Below, piece after piece: positions 1 to 13,459 of a DNA stretch of 64,000 bases (positions are counted from its first letter, which is position 1; every line of letters starts with the position of its first letter). The position numbers were made by a program, and so were the translations under genes. Below the pieces are notes generated by a model that made no database searches, had not been told where the DNA came from, and was given only the letters and a program-made list of their open reading frames with translations. Origin of the DNA: Strongyloides papillosus (Eukaryota > Nematoda > Chromadorea > Rhabditida > Strongyloididae); assembly GCA_005656395.1 (NCBI GenBank), contig SRSI01000073.1, forward strand, positions 1-64,000. The letters are read 5' to 3'.

Positions 1-64
1 TAGCAACTTTTTGAGTTTTATAAGGATAAGCATTCAATTCTTGCAATATTCTATTCTTAGACAT
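1..64 (-). CDS. 5' end of an unidentified gene cut by the window edge
   Basis: An ATG at 64-62 on the minus strand opens a frame that stays open to base 1, coding for about 21 residues beginning MSKNRILQELNAYPY. The rest lies outside the window. There is no signal peptide in the visible part and the product cannot be named. The call rests only on an open frame with ordinary codons after an A-rich start context, so it could be a chance frame. Confidence 0.35.
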   Translation of the reverse strand, partial: MSKNRILQELNAYPYKTQKVA

Positions 65-862
65 TTTTATAAGCAATAATAAATTTTACAATAAATGATT
101 GATATGAAAAATTTTTTTTAGTATATATGCATAATAAAGTTGAGGATTGCAAAAGTTTACCAAAAACGATAAAATATTTTAAACTTTCTTATGATATTTA
201 GTAGATATAGGTAAAAGGTCTAATTCTTACAATAGAAGTAACTTTTTTTTTACTTACTAAATGTATATAACTATGCTAATTTTGATACTATTATTCTACA
301 GATAAATTTTATTTTATTGGAATTTTAAATATTTCATTCAATTTCGCCATCTTTTTTTACTATATTCGTTTTTAAAAAGTAATATCTTAATTAGAATTTA
401 TGTTGTTACATTCAATTCAAGTTTGGGGCCAAAAGGGTTAAAGGATAAATAAATCATATTTATATTTGGTCAATATAATTTAACACTAATATACATCACA
501 ATGTATGTGCAAGTATATACTGATTGGTATTTTCTAATTATCAAAAAATTCCTCGTCATTCTGATAAATAGTGGAAAAAGAAACGCAAAAGGTTCTAAGT
601 GACTAACCCCCTGTGGCAGTGGCCCCGACTATTTTCCATATTAAGGTATAATGGCAACTTTTATCGGAGAAAGTCTAATTATTAATATTTTATTGGTTTG
701 TTGAAATTATGACAACATTTTCATAATTTAAAGATTAAAAAAATGCCTAAAAGAAATAAAAGTATTTGTTACTTCTTCAATTAGTTAAATTACAAAAGGT
801 AACTTCAATATTTCTCTTTCGTAACTTGGAATTATCCTTAGAAAAATCAAAATCACCTATGA
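65..862. other. Intergenic, no gene seen
   Basis: A+T-rich sequence with short frames only. A less A+T-rich patch near 600-650 (ctgtggcagtggccccgact) stands out in composition, but I could not match it to any RNA gene or repeat. Confidence 0.5.
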
Positions 863-1447
863 TTAACAATAATAATAATCATAATAATCATAGTAATAGG
901 GATATGGAACCAATTCCTCTTCAGCGACATCTTCTTCCGCTGCTTCTTCCTCTAAAACCGTTTCACCTGAAGGTGACTGGTTTAGTCTTCCCTTGCTTCT
1001 TCCTCTAGAGCCTCGTCTACCTCTACTATCGAGTCTACCACGTGAAGGAAATCTTCTTCCAGGAGATCTTCCTCTTCTACCACGTTGTAATCTTCTTCCA
1101 CGACTTCCAAATCTTCCACGTCTTTCACTTCTTCTTTGAGCTCTAGGTTGAAGTAGCCTTTCTGCTCTTGAAGGACCAGAAGGTAAGTATCTACGCTGTC
1201 CACTCCGAGCTCTCATACTTTTACCACTTGATTCTTCTTGTTCATCGACACCAGGAACATCTCTTTTTATAATATTATTTTTAATGTTTGAATAGTCAAG
1301 ATCATCAAGAGATACTAAGTTTTCTTGAACATTAGAAGCGGCTTCACTCAGTTCATCAGACTCTGATTCATACAATTTACTTTGAATGACATTTAAAGAA
1401 AATATTGTAAGCAATAGTCCAAATAATAGCATATTTTTTTTTGCCAT
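863..1447 (-). CDS. Secreted Arg/Gly-rich low-complexity protein
   Basis: Single exon, 194 residues. Residues 1-23 form a clear signal peptide (MAKKNMLLFGLLLTIFSLNV). An acidic stretch follows (about 24-75), then a very basic block (about 78-155) built from irregular RGR, SRGR, GRR and PSR units. Next come a Glu/Ala-rich acidic segment (about 163-176) and a Tyr-rich end with repeated YYDYY and a final Cys. The charge blocks alternate strongly and there is no recognisable enzymatic domain. RGG-type repeats are usually nuclear RNA binders, but the signal peptide argues for secretion, perhaps as a structural, matrix or egg/cuticle-associated protein (inference). No homologue recognised. The single ATG at 1447 is followed directly by the signal sequence, which supports this start. 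Confidence 0.75.
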   Translation of the reverse strand: MAKKNMLLFGLLLTIFSLNVIQSKLYESESDELSEAASNVQENLVSLDDLDYSNIKNNIIKRDVPGVDEQEESSGKSMRARSGQRRYLPSGPSRAERLLQPRAQRRSERRGRFGSRGRRLQRGRRGRSPGRRFPSRGRLDSRGRRGSRGRSKGRLNQSPSGETVLEEEAAEEDVAEEELVPYPYYYDYYDYYYC

Positions 1448-2369
1448 TTTTAGAACTTTTTATTTTTATTAAAAGGATGGCTTTTTTAAACTCAACTTCG
1501 TTTAAATAGTAAAAAAGTTTTACAATGTAAATATGTATTTATAGGTGGAAAATTGTTTTTATTATAGAAAAATATTTATTTTTCTTTTTTAATTTGCAAA
1601 ATAGATAAATTTATAGAAAATATTTTGAAACAATCATGGAAAATTTAGCGCTGTTCTAACAAATTCAAGTGAAAATATTTGTTGGTATAAAAAATTTCTC
1701 ACTTTTTAGTAGAAATATATTTAATTTTTCATGTCCTTTTAAGTTATAGTAACATTATCTAAGCTGATTCTATAAATATACGTTTATTTATGTCGAAAAA
1801 AAATTTTTGTATTGCAAACATTATGATTATGCTTAGTTCTTTTCAAGAACAATCTATTGAATCTCTTAATTTATTAAAAAAAGTTTTATGAGAAACACTT
1901 TTCTCTATCAATATAAAAAGTTTTGTATGATTCTGACAGTTTATTCTAAAATAAATAACTTATTTTCTTCATAAATTTTCATAAGAGACTTATTTCATTA
2001 TTAATTTTTCAAAAATTTCAAGTTTTTTTCATAAAAGTAAATTAGCATAACTTTTTTCTCGCTTGATTAATTTTTATTATCAAATGGTCAAAAGATGTAT
2101 TTATTTTAACTTATGAAACGCAAATTATCGGAAATTGCTTTAGCCAAGTTACGGACCAAAAAGCACCAAAGTTCTTTAGAAAAATTTAAAAAGTTGCATA
2201 TTCATAATTTACTTTAAAATGAATGAAGTCAAATTAATTGAATATTATTAACAAATCGGTATCTAACTAAGGATTGAAACTATAACAAAAGTTATTATAA
2301 AGTTGAAAATTTTATTTGTTCATCAAAGTTTATTATATTCTAACAATAATGTTATTTATGGTATATATC
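1448..2369. other. Intergenic, no gene seen
   Basis: A+T-rich spacer between the Arg-rich secreted gene and the large IRG-7-like gene. No frame, RNA or repeat that I can support. It should contain the promoter of the 1447 gene just above that gene's start. Confidence 0.5.
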
Positions 2370-5300
2370 TTAACAAGCATATACTCCATTTCTACTGGCA
2401 GCATTACCTATCTTACCAGATAAAGTGGTTGCTAATGTATTAAGATCATTAACAGACAATGGATTATAAACGCATGAAGACATTGATGTTAAGCTGTTAA
2501 TATTTCCTAAATTACTTCCATAGGCAATTGAAATAATTTGGAAGGTATTTGATTTTATAATTGTTTGTCCTACATTAATAGCATCCGTATTTGGTGTTGA
2601 TGATGTTGTAAGGTAGATGATAAGATGAGGAATAATTCCTGATTTGTATCCAGTATTCAAGAAGTTACTATTTGTTGCTTGATTTAATATTACTGATAAT
2701 TGACTTTGTCCTGATGTTTGTGGCCCATCAACTGGATAGTATGTTCCATTAACGACACTCTTAAGCATACCAAGTGATGTAAATGTATTGAATGTTGGAT
2801 TTGTTAACCATAAATTACCATCTCCTGGTGATCCTGAAAGTGCTACATTAATAAAGCTTGGATTAATAGTATATTGTACAAAAATGCTTGCTATGAAGTT
2901 TGAAAATATTGTAGAATAACTTGAACTTGGAACAGCACTAGATGTATCTAGGATTAAATAGACATTTCCAGCAACAGTGTTCAAATTTGATGGAGATGAT
3001 GTTGTTGTTGTTGTTCCAGGCTGTGGTATACCTGTAGTAGTTGTAGTTCCAACTTGAGTAACTCCAGAAGTTGTTGTTGTATATGGTGAAGTTGGTGTTG
3101 GAATACCATATTGAAGACAAAGAGTAAATGCATCACGAGTAAAGGTCTGTCCAGAAATATCAAGACCAAAGTATTTTATTAATAATGTTCCTTTACCACA
3201 TTTAAATGGATCAGAATACCAATTGTGTGTGCAGTTAGAACGTCTATAAAACTTGACATATTGGAATTCATTAGTAGATTGATCGTAAATTTCAGCATAT
3301 GTGATTCTTGCATTATCATTGACAACTTTACTGACAATCATATTATAGTCATTTAATGGTGCTGAAGTACTGTTATCTAAATGTGCACCAATGTAATTTG
3401 TTGCTGATGGTGCTGGAACATAACCAACATATATCTCGGCTCCACCTGTTGATCTTACTTGAGCATAGCAAGCACCAACACCGTTTAGACTAAGTGTGTA
3501 AATACCAAATTCAGCAACAGCTTGGATTTGATATACATATAATTTTGCTCCTGATGTTATATTTGTGTCTTTGTAAACAACTTTAAGTACTTCAATTTGT
3601 CCTGTTGGTGAAATAACAGAAGCTGATTGATATGATGAGTATACTGTGATAAAGATATCAGTAACAGCTGAATCAATGTTAAAGTACACGAGTTCTGATG
3701 AGTTACATGTTCCACTCTTAAGTGTTGGATTTCTCAATACACCACTAGCGAACAATGGTGGAATATAAACAGACATCAAACTTCCTGCTGTAGCTCCAGT
3801 TGTAGCAAGGAAATTACCAGCAGTAGCGATAGAATACTGTTGTATTCTACTAGTAAGTGAATCAGTAAAATCAACATTACATCCAGAATCTCCTGTAATA
3901 GCATGGTAATAGAATTGTGGTTGTTTTTGGGCAACAAGTGTTGCAAATTCAACTTCTAGATTTAAGTCTGATGGCATGGAACGTGCAACTGTATAGAAGA
4001 TACTCTTGGCAGCATTTACTTGATGCAATCCCATAATCATTGCATTGAATAATGGAATGTTACATGATGTGGTAGCATCTGAAGGAATTACGTCTATTAA
4101 AGCGCTCTTAAAATCATTAATGTTCGTTGAGATCTTGAGATATGGTTTATTGCTTGAATCAACGACTACAAGAACATATTGAGTAAACCATCCATATTTG
4201 GCAGAAGCCAAAACTCCTGGTAAAGTTGATTGGATTTGTTTAATAGCTTTAACGTTAAAGCTTGTGTTTTCAATAACAAGAACGAATGATTTTCCGTATT
4301 GGTTAGTACTATCTGGAGAATTTGTTGTACATACTTCTCTTTCACAAGCAACTCCTTCATATCCAACTTTACAGATACAAGATTTCTTGTCATCAGATAA
4401 TGTTCCATTATTTACACAAACTGGTTGATCACAAAGTTGTCCAGTCCAGTATTCTCCACAAACACATAATCCATCATAAAGAACTCCACCGTTACTACAT
4501 GTTTGAATAGAGTTGACACAATGACCAGATTTCATTCTTTGGAAAGTAAATCCGTATTCATCATAACCAACACTAAGAGCTGTAAAGGCATTGTTGACAG
4601 CTTGAGAATTTGGACAAGCAAATGGTTGAGACACAAATTGGTATGCACATTTCAATCTTAATTGGAAGTTGGCTGCAGCATACATTGTACCATTATAAAA
4701 ATCATAGATTTGAGTATTAGCTAATGCTGTGTCTCTAGTTATAGATCCCGTAGTAGTAATGTGTGCAAGCATCATATTTTGTGATGTACCGGCTTGTGGA
4801 TTTGGTTGTGGGTAATCGTCATGGATATATGTGGAATATCCAGTAACTATTTGAATTCTTGATTGTGATTTTACTTGTACAACTGTTTTTCCTGGATTTG
4901 TGATAATAGCACTCCATTTACCTGGTGGAAGAGTTCTTTCTTCACTTGGATTTGGATCAAATGAATCCATAAATTTATGGGATTGACACATAAATTGTTT
5001 CTTTGATGTACAAGCATCAATATACCATGCATCAGTCATGTATGCACATCTCTTTGTTGGATCAGTTAAATTAACACCCAATGCCCAATTTGTATAGTCG
5101 GTTGAAGATAATGTATGTGGTTCTAAAACTCCTCTATCCCACTGGAATGTTCCTAAAGTTTGAATATCATTAAGACCAATCCAGAATGGGCTGACTCCTT
5201 GACTTGTAAGGAATGAATTCTTAATTGGTGACATATCATCAATCAAGAAACCATTGTTACTTTGACAATAAGCTTGAGCATCTGTCCATGTCATAGGTGT

Positions 5301-8300
5301 TGAAACAGTAGTGTAACAATATTGAGAACCAAGATCATTCCATCCTGAAGGACATGCTCTTCTCATTTCAATGATATTCCAACCAGTGGTTGTGTCTTGG
5401 AGAAGGAATGGAACATTAGCAAGTGCAGTTAAATTTGGCATAAATATTTGTTGTGAAATGTTTCCTGGAGCACCATTGATGAAGATTTGTGCGTTTTGTG
5501 TATGTGAATCTATTGGGTAATAAAGATAACATCCAGAGGTACAATCATTCATAACTTTTTTGTAGACAACACCAGAACTGTAGAATGTTGGTATAATACG
5601 AAGAATGTATTGGAAATTGCTTGGACTTATATCAAAAGCATCTCCTTCTGAGCCTTCACAAGAAAGTTTAATATTTTTAAATGTATTACTGTTAGAATTA
5701 CAGGTGAAAGCATTCTTGCCAACTGATGCGATGAAAGAGTTAAATTGAATTCCCTTTGCAGCAATATTATCTGAAGCACGAGTTATTAATTCAGGTACTG
5801 TCTCCAATGGTGGTGTTGATTGGAAATTGAAAATATAACCATAGTTCGTTGAAAGATGAGTAGCAGTTTCTACGGTTTCCCAAACTCTAACTGGAATACA
5901 ACTTGGAGAGTTTGCGAGAGAAAGATTATATGCTTTACTGAATGCAGTAGCAATAACATCTATGTCACGTCTGCCACCACTTCCAAGATGATATGTTTTT
6001 GTTTGATCATAACCAAGTACGCTAAATTCACTAATCCAACGTCTTCCTGTAGAAGCAATATCTCTTAACATTGTTGTCATGTAAGTTTGAAGTTGCCCTA
6101 AAACTTGAGCATTGTTGTTTGTAACATCAAGAACAAATATCATAGATTTATTAGAAGCACCAAAGTCATTTTCTGGATTTGTGTCAATACATGTACTAAA
6201 TTCACAGAATGTTCCCTCGAATCCAGCAACACAGTCACAGAAGTCTCTTCTTGGTGTTCCTCCATTGTAGCATACTGGGGTTTGACATACTGGTCCAGTA
6301 TACATTGGTGGACAGACACATGTATTGTTGAGTGAAAATCCTCCATTTTGGCAGGTGCCTGGTGGAACTTGTGTTGGACGGAAGGCAGCACAATACATAG
6401 CACCAGCTCTCTGAACCATGAAATCATTATCATCACGGAAAAATACAGTAAAGTATAATGTTTCATCTGGACGATTACATCTGTATTTTGGGAAATAAAC
6501 TTCAAATTGACACTCATCTCTCCAAAGACCATTTGCAGCAAAACTAAGAACTTTTCCAGTTGGACTACGTTCATAAATTGCAACCTCAGCAGAAAGTCTA
6601 TGTCTCTGAGCTATTCTAGCTCCATCAATATGTAATACCATACTATTTTCAAGTCCAAAAAGTGGTTGTCTTAATGGAGAATCATAATTGAGACCAGTAG
6701 TCCATCCCCAGTATAATGTTCTTTGTGGCATCATACCTGCTCTCTCTGGTGGAATAGCAGCATAAGCTCTGATAGAACAACGGAAATTTGGGTCTCCTGA
6801 AACCAAATTTATTTGCCATTGTCCAGTTTGAAGACCGCTTAATGTCCAAATACTTGTGAAATTTAAGGCTACTGCTACAGTTGGTTTGACAAATTTACCT
6901 TCTGGAGATGTAAGGATAAGATCTAATTCTTTTCCTGAGGCAACAATTGCAAGTGTCTCAAATCCAGAATCAATTGAAACTGTGCTGTATTTTTGTTGAT
7001 TAAGACATTCATCAGCATCATCTGCAAGCATAAGATCACTTCTATAGTATGTATTATACATATGGTTATAGAAAAGATTTCCAACGCCACTATATTGAGT
7101 TCCTCCAACCCAGAAAAGATTACCAGAAGATCTAGCTGCAACGGTTTGTAATGCATTCCAAGCTGGTGTGAATAAATCAAGAGATTGGCATTTTGTGTCA
7201 GATGGTTCAAGTTGGAAAATGTAAATTGGAGAAAGAACGAAGGAGTTGAATTCAACAACATTTTGTAAATATTCTGGATCAGATGGAAGAGCATCTGTGA
7301 AGACGTACATTGGAGAGCGATTTCCCATAATAAATCTGTTGAAAGCATAATTTATAGCAGAAAATGTTGTATCCATGCAATCACCAGAATTATCAGATGT
7401 AAGAGCTAATCTTTGTAAAGCTGCTTGAAGATCTTCAATAGATGAAAAGTATTGGCCATCGAATGTAGAACCATTGTTGTTAAAAGTAACAAGACCAAAG
7501 TTTTGGAATGCTAATCTATCTGATTGGAATTTAACGGCTAAATTACTCAATTGAGTATTAATTTGACTAACAATGGATTTTAATTGACTTCTTGCACGAA
7601 TAACAAAGACTGGTACTGGATAATCTTTAGGGAAAGTAAATCCAGAATCATCTGTACAACGAACATCTTGACATTGACTTCCTGTAAATCCAACTTGGCA
7701 CATACAAAGTCCATTACCGATTGCTGTTCCTCCGTTTAAGCAAATCGTTTGACTACAATCATTTCCGGTGAAAAGATTCTTACAGTAACAATAAGATGTA
7801 GTTCCACTATTAATGAGTGTTCCATTATTTTTACAAGCAGTTACAGGTGGAGAAGCAGTAGTTGTCGTGGTAGCTGGTGGATATGGGTTAACTTCACATT
7901 TGAAGCCAATAACTCTTCTAAAACTATTTCCGAAGAAATCATATCCGTCAATTTTAGCATAGTAATCTCCTGTTTGTGAACAATGTATAGCATTAAGATA
8001 ATATTCATAACTACATCCATATCTAAGATTCATTGGTTGAGGATGTGTAAGCATATTGTAAGATTGATACATTGTAATAGCTGCAATTGATCCTGGAGAC
8101 ATTAAATTATGTGGGTGAGCGGTGATAAGATTTAAAGTATTTAAAAAGATATTTCTCTGAGGGAAATCACTTCTTTCCGGATCTCTGTTATTTCCTGTGT
8201 ATTGAATAAATCCTACATGAATATCCATTTGAGAAACACCAGAAACTTGAACATAACATCCTGTTGTAGGGACATCTGATTGTGGGTATACTTGGTAAAT

Positions 8301-8876
8301 ACCAGCTGGTTGTCTATCATAAACTAAAATCAATCTGTTTGGATCAGAAGTATCAAAGTTTGTTGGAACAACGGGATATCCGGTTGCGTTATATAAAGTT
8401 GCAAATGGATTGTATGATCCTAATGTTTGAACTTCAATTGAGAATTCATACATGTGATCATCAATGTATAATGGCATAGTTTGATTACATGTTGGATAGA
8501 CTGCAAAATCTATTACAACATTTTCAGCATTGTGATTGAAATCTGGTCTACTTGGCATATCACAAATTGGGAATTCACAATGAGGACCTTAAGGAATATA
8601 TTAAATACTAAAAAATTAATATCTACCTGTATACCCTGGAACATTACAGCCAGTTGTAAAATATTGTTTAGGAATAGAAATACTATCATAATTGGAAAAT
8701 TCTTGAGGATTAAATAAATTATTATTTAAAGTAACTTCTTTATCAAGGCTCCATGTATGATGGAATTTCTTTAACTCAGCAATATGTTTTGGATCATTAT
8801 CGTAGATACGAGGAAATGGTTGATTAGCCTGCAGTAATACCACGACAAGACTCGAGAAGAGTAGTATTGTCTTCAT
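2370..8876 (-). CDS. Large secreted EGF / vWA / C-type lectin protein, IRG-7-like
   Basis: Two exons: 8876-8627 and 8587-2370, with a 39-nt GT-AG intron (8588-8626). The product is 2155 residues. Residues 1-17 are a signal peptide. Visible modules, roughly: part of an EGF repeat crossing the intron (78-92); EGF pair 334-391; vWA-like 392-593; EGF pair 830-882; vWA-like 883-1085; C-type lectin 1160-1284 (WIGLND and a closing CAYMTDAWYIDACTSKKQFMC pattern); EGF pair 1446-1497; vWA-like 1498-1700; Thr-rich linker 1926-1947; C-terminal vWA-like domain 1956-2153. No transmembrane segment is seen. The EGF-EGF-vWA unit is repeated three times. This architecture matches the nematode family that includes C. 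elegans IRG-7, a secreted protein linked to pathogen response. Orthology is inferred from architecture only. The MIDAS motifs look degenerate (DTSSA in the last vWA). Confidence 0.8.
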
Positions 8877-10882
8877 ATTAATGGAGCAGTATATGACAAA
8901 AAAAGAAGAAATTGTTTCATTTTATAGGAGTAATTTAGAAGTTTATTATCAAGAATGTAAAATTCTTTTGGATAAACTGATAATAGGTCGTAAAATTATT
9001 GTAATTGAAGATTATTAATTGACTATAGTATAATTTACATTACATAATACTTGTTTACAATCGGTACTTTTTTGATAAGAAGTAATAAAAATTATCAAGA
9101 AACATTGTTAAAAATTAATTACATGTTACTAATCTGTGAAAGTTTATAATTGGATTATGATTTTTTATAAATTCAATACTTCTAAAAATATATTTAAATT
9201 AGTTAATTCCATCAAATAATTTAAAATATTTTTAAACAATAAGATTAATAATATTAAGTTTTTGTAAAAAAGATGTTTTCTCGAGATTTCTTATCTTTAG
9301 ATATAATAAAACTACTATTACCTAAATTAGCTCCTTTACTTATCTTTTTTTAATACACTTTTGATATAAAAATTTTTATTGCTGATGATTTTTAGTTTTG
9401 ATGTAATTTGTTGCATTATAAAATATTATAAATAATTATACAGTCATTTGTAATGTTTAAAGGAAAATTTATTTTTATGTATCATAAAGAAATTTATTAA
9501 TATTTATTTTTATAACGGAAAATATTATACAAATGTCAAGCATAAATAAGTTATAATAAATTTTTATTTGAAAAAAGACATGCACAATAAGAGTCATTTT
9601 ATCGCAAAAATAATTCTAATATTTTCAAATTAAAAATTTTTTCTGATATAAATAAATTATATACACTCCTGTTTTTTTACTGTCTAAAATCAACCGTAAT
9701 ATTTTACTTTAATTAGCAAAGTTTTCATGAAAATACTTTATATAAAAAGTAGTTAAAAAAGTATTTTATTGTAAAATATTATTTAATAAAATGTTTAATC
9801 TAATTAAAATATAAAAATATATTTTGTAGAAGATATTTATAGCTGCTGTTCATAAAACATTTATTATTATACAAATGTTTTTTATTATTTATTAAGCAAA
9901 CAACATTCATATGTATGGTATATATAGATTGGTAAGATATAATGGCGAAAAAAACAAAGATATAATTAATTTCAATCACGTTAATATGAAACAATACATT
10001 AACAATAATGTCTCATTTAATTTATTCTAGTTCTAGAAGATATTCTCATTAGAAAATAATTAGCTTTTTAATTAAAATTAATTTCAGATATACTTCAAAA
10101 AGTTCACATAATTTGTTCATATTTAGGTGTTTCATGACAAAATTCTCAACTAGTAATTGTTAATGCAGAAACTTTTAAAGCAGGTATAAATAAAATTTAT
10201 TTTTAAATGTCCAATTTTTCCAAGAATTTAAAAAAAAATTAACCAAAGATTATCATTGAAATTAAATTTAACAAGTTTTTAAATAATATATATTTTTTAT
10301 ACCTTTACATTTGAAGAGACTAATAAAATTAGACAGTTAACATCTAAAAAATAATGAAGGATTACTTTAAATTAATTAAACGATCAATTTACTTTTACTT
10401 CAATAAAAAGACCTGTTGATTTTTCCAGTCTACTAAACAATTAAATTTAATGTTTTTTTGACAATTTAAAAAACTTTATAACAATTAATACTTTATTAAC
10501 AACATTTAAAATATAAAATTTCCCATTTCATTTTTCATTATTGTTTTTTTATTAACTGAACAATAAAACTATTCTATACAATTGATGCTTGATATTTTTC
10601 AATATAATGTAATTTATAAAATAATACAAATACTGATGTATTTACATTAAATATCATTTTATATTACTAAACATTTTATATTAGCTTAAAATTTTATAAT
10701 ATTAGATATTGTAAACGTGTATTATAATTTAGAAAAGATAATTTTTAACATCCAAGAATATAATTATTACTATTTAAATTAATAGGCGGCTTAGTTAATT
10801 CTAGAGGCGTACTTATTTACCATGTTCTTTCGTTACATTAAAGAATTACTTTGTAGTTAAGCATTTGTTATGGAAGGTAGTT
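8877..10882. other. 2.0-kb intergenic region, no gene seen
   Basis: Divergent spacer between the minus-strand IRG-7-like gene and the plus-strand receptor, so it should hold both promoters. It is extremely A+T rich, with long A and T runs. The longest frame (9800-9994, minus) is compositionally like its surroundings and has no supporting features. Confidence 0.5.
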
Positions 10883-11860
10883 ATGACAAATACTAATTAT
10901 ACTGAATTATTTTATGAATGGTACGTTCCAGATCTGCATTATCTATCAACAGCTATTGAATTGGAAATTTTAATTATACCGATATTTATTGTGAATCTTT
11001 TCTTCTTTACATTTTCATTTAATAGTACAAGCTTGAAAAAAAGACAATATATTAAAACGTATATCAATACATTAGCGGTGCATTATTTATTTTTATCTAT
11101 TTTGGCATTCATAATCTGTAATTGGTATATTTTTGCTGTCATTTTTGCTAAAGGAATTCACACTTTAACATGTATTATAATTCATCATCTCAAGTATATT
11201 TTAATTACTTCAATCGCTACAATTCCAGCAATTTTTGCTCTATATCGTGTTATGCTAATTGTTTTCAATATAAAAATATGTATTGCCATTAATTGTATAC
11301 TTTGGTTTATACTTAATTTTTCATCATTATTTGAAATTATTCATATCTTATTTTTTAACTCAGTTATTGTTGAAAGTAGTGTATGTGGTAAATACATTTT
11401 TAGTCAAAACAAAGTTATTCATTTAATAAGAACAGCTGTAATATTATTATCGCCTGTTTTTGCACTCATTCTTAACTTTGTGACATTTGATTTTTTTAAA
11501 AAACGCAATAGGAGAGAACCTGAATCTAACGTTATCAAAAGAGAAAGATTAATTTTAATAAACATAACACTACAAGGTATTTTGTCTATATTATGTCAAT
11601 CACCAACTGCAATTCTTACATATTTAACTCAAGCATGTAAGTTTATTTATAATTCTACTGTTTATTAAAAATATATATTTATAGATTTAATAAATATACC
11701 AAGTATCTATTATTTAATAAGTAATTTTCTTCTTTTTTCACACTTTGGAATAAGTACTTTAATAACAATAATATTTTTAAAAGATGTTCGTCAAGAAATT
11801 TGTGAATCTTTTAGTGGATATGTTGATCACAGGGTGATTAAAAGTTTCATGAAAATTTAA
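10883..11860 (+). CDS. Seven-transmembrane receptor, nematode chemoreceptor type
   Basis: Two exons: 10883-11636 and 11685-11860, joined across a 48-nt intron (GTAAGT..TATAG) that restores a Tyr codon. The product is 309 residues. I use the ATG at 10883. Seven hydrophobic segments are visible: about 20-45, 60-85, 95-120, 125-145, 175-205, 225-245 and, in exon 2, 255-280. An N-glycosylation site (NYT) near the N terminus, a basic third intracellular loop (FFKKRNRREPES) and a charged C-terminal tail after TM7 (KDVRQEICESF) fit a G-protein-coupled serpentine receptor. Nematode genomes carry many such chemoreceptors. I cannot assign the subfamily (sra, srab, srsx or other). It is one of only three protein genes called on the plus strand here with an intact frame outside the duplicated block. 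Confidence 0.75.
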
Positions 11861-11876
11861 TTATTTATCTTAATAA

Positions 11877-13459
11877 TTACAATTTTGTTTCATTTAAATC
11901 TAATGAATCCTTATTGTTATTTTCACCATTAATTAATAAATCATCTACATGTACTTCTTTCATAATACCCCATGATTGTGGTTCACCGGATCCAAAAATG
12001 ACAAAAACAATTGATGATAATAGCCAGAGAGTTCCTAATACATATAAAACTGTATTCCAGCTTTCTGGATTGTTAGGGTCTTTTAAGAATGAAACAATCC
12101 ATGGTGAAGCAATTGCTCCAATAACAGCTGTTACATTAAATAGAGAAGATATAAGACCAACTATTGCTGGTGCTAATATAATATGAGAAACAAGAAAACC
12201 TGACACACAAACACCAAAAAATGCTGATATCCAGAGAAAACATCCCACAGAAATATATGGCTTTGTACAGTCATTTAAAAATGGTAAAGCATAAAGACCA
12301 ATTGCAACACCTACACCTGAAACTGCCTGAGATAATTTTACTGATTGTGTAGATGTTAGAATTTGTTTCCTTTGTAAATGCGTCATAAAATATCCCCAAC
12401 CAATTTTTGAAACACATTGAGCAATAAATGGTAATGAACTATAAAATCCATTATCCATTATGGAAACATACAACGTGTCTTTGAAATACGTTGGAAGGTA
12501 CATTGTAACAAAAAAATTATACATCATAGCAAAAAAATTACATATCAATGTTGATAATAATGGCAATGATGTTATCATCGACATCCATGGTATTGAGAAA
12601 TCTTTTTTAAATCCCTTATTCTTATGATTAGTCATATGAGCTTCAAGATAATTCCTCTCTTTTTCATGCATCCATTTGTCTTTATGAAATTTATTTTTTA
12701 CGGTTAAACCCCATAATAAAGACCACATAATAAGGCAAACTGATAACAGATAAAATACGCCTACCCACCCAAAGGAGCTGTCACAAAAATATGCAGTGAC
12801 GGGATTTCCAATAAATCCAGCAACCTGAACACCGCTTGTATATATAGCCATCGCTACTGGTGACTCAGATTTTGGTATCCAATTGGATAATATATGATTG
12901 AAAGCAGGTGAAGAAATGCCTTCACCAAGACCCATAATAATTCTTGAAGCAATTAATGGAACGTAACCATAATTGTATGCTAAATATGGAAAAAGGGCAC
13001 TTGTTATTAAAAATAAAGTTGCTGAAAGTAGTAAAAGATTTTTCGGTGAAGATCTATCTGCTAATATACCGGCTGGTACAATAGTTATAATGGCACCATA
13101 GAAATTACCCGACAAAATCATATTTTGTATATTAATGTTCCAATTAAAAGTTCCCCCATAATCTTTTGCCTTTTTTTGGTCATTATTATTTGTTTTATCA
13201 TCTTTTAAACATTTATCAGGAATTTTTAAACTGTTTGTATAATTAAAATCTGAATTTTCTAAATTGACAGCAGTTGAATTTACCATACAAACCATTGAAA
13301 GTCCTAGGTTAGTACGAGCGAAAAAAAATAGGCATATTCCAATCATTAACAATAAAGTAATATGAAACCGCCTTGATTTGAAGTGAATATAAGCTTAAAA
13401 ATATCTTTAACATTTTATATGATACAAAACATACAATGTTTAATAATTTCATCAGTCAT
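11877..13459 (-). CDS. SLC17-type major facilitator transporter, copy A
   Basis: Two exons: 13459-13435 (25 nt, eight codons plus one base) and 13393-11877, with a 41-nt intron (GTATGT..TTAAG). The product is 513 residues. It starts MTDEIIKHS, then has a conserved SRRFH before TM1 and about 12 hydrophobic segments. The N-terminal signature FFARTNLGLSMVCMVN and a large lumenal loop before TGGTFNW-like YGGTFNWN are typical of SLC17 (sodium-phosphate, sialin and VGLUT-type organic anion transporters). IMGLGEGISSPAFNHILSNW is the family's TM4-region motif. It likely moves an organic anion across a membrane; the substrate is unknown. A TTTTAG lies about 13 nt upstream of the ATG and could be a trans-splice acceptor (inference). 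The neighbour at 14858-16404 is a paralogue with the same exon structure. Confidence 0.88.

Noticed and set aside
600..660. Less A+T-rich patch that might be a small RNA gene
   Set aside because: No SL RNA, snRNA or tRNA landmarks (conserved leader, Sm site, cloverleaf) could be found.
4166..6583. Several frames of 70-147 codons inside the IRG-7-like gene on both strands
   Set aside because: They are shifted or antisense readings of a continuous, domain-rich coding sequence.
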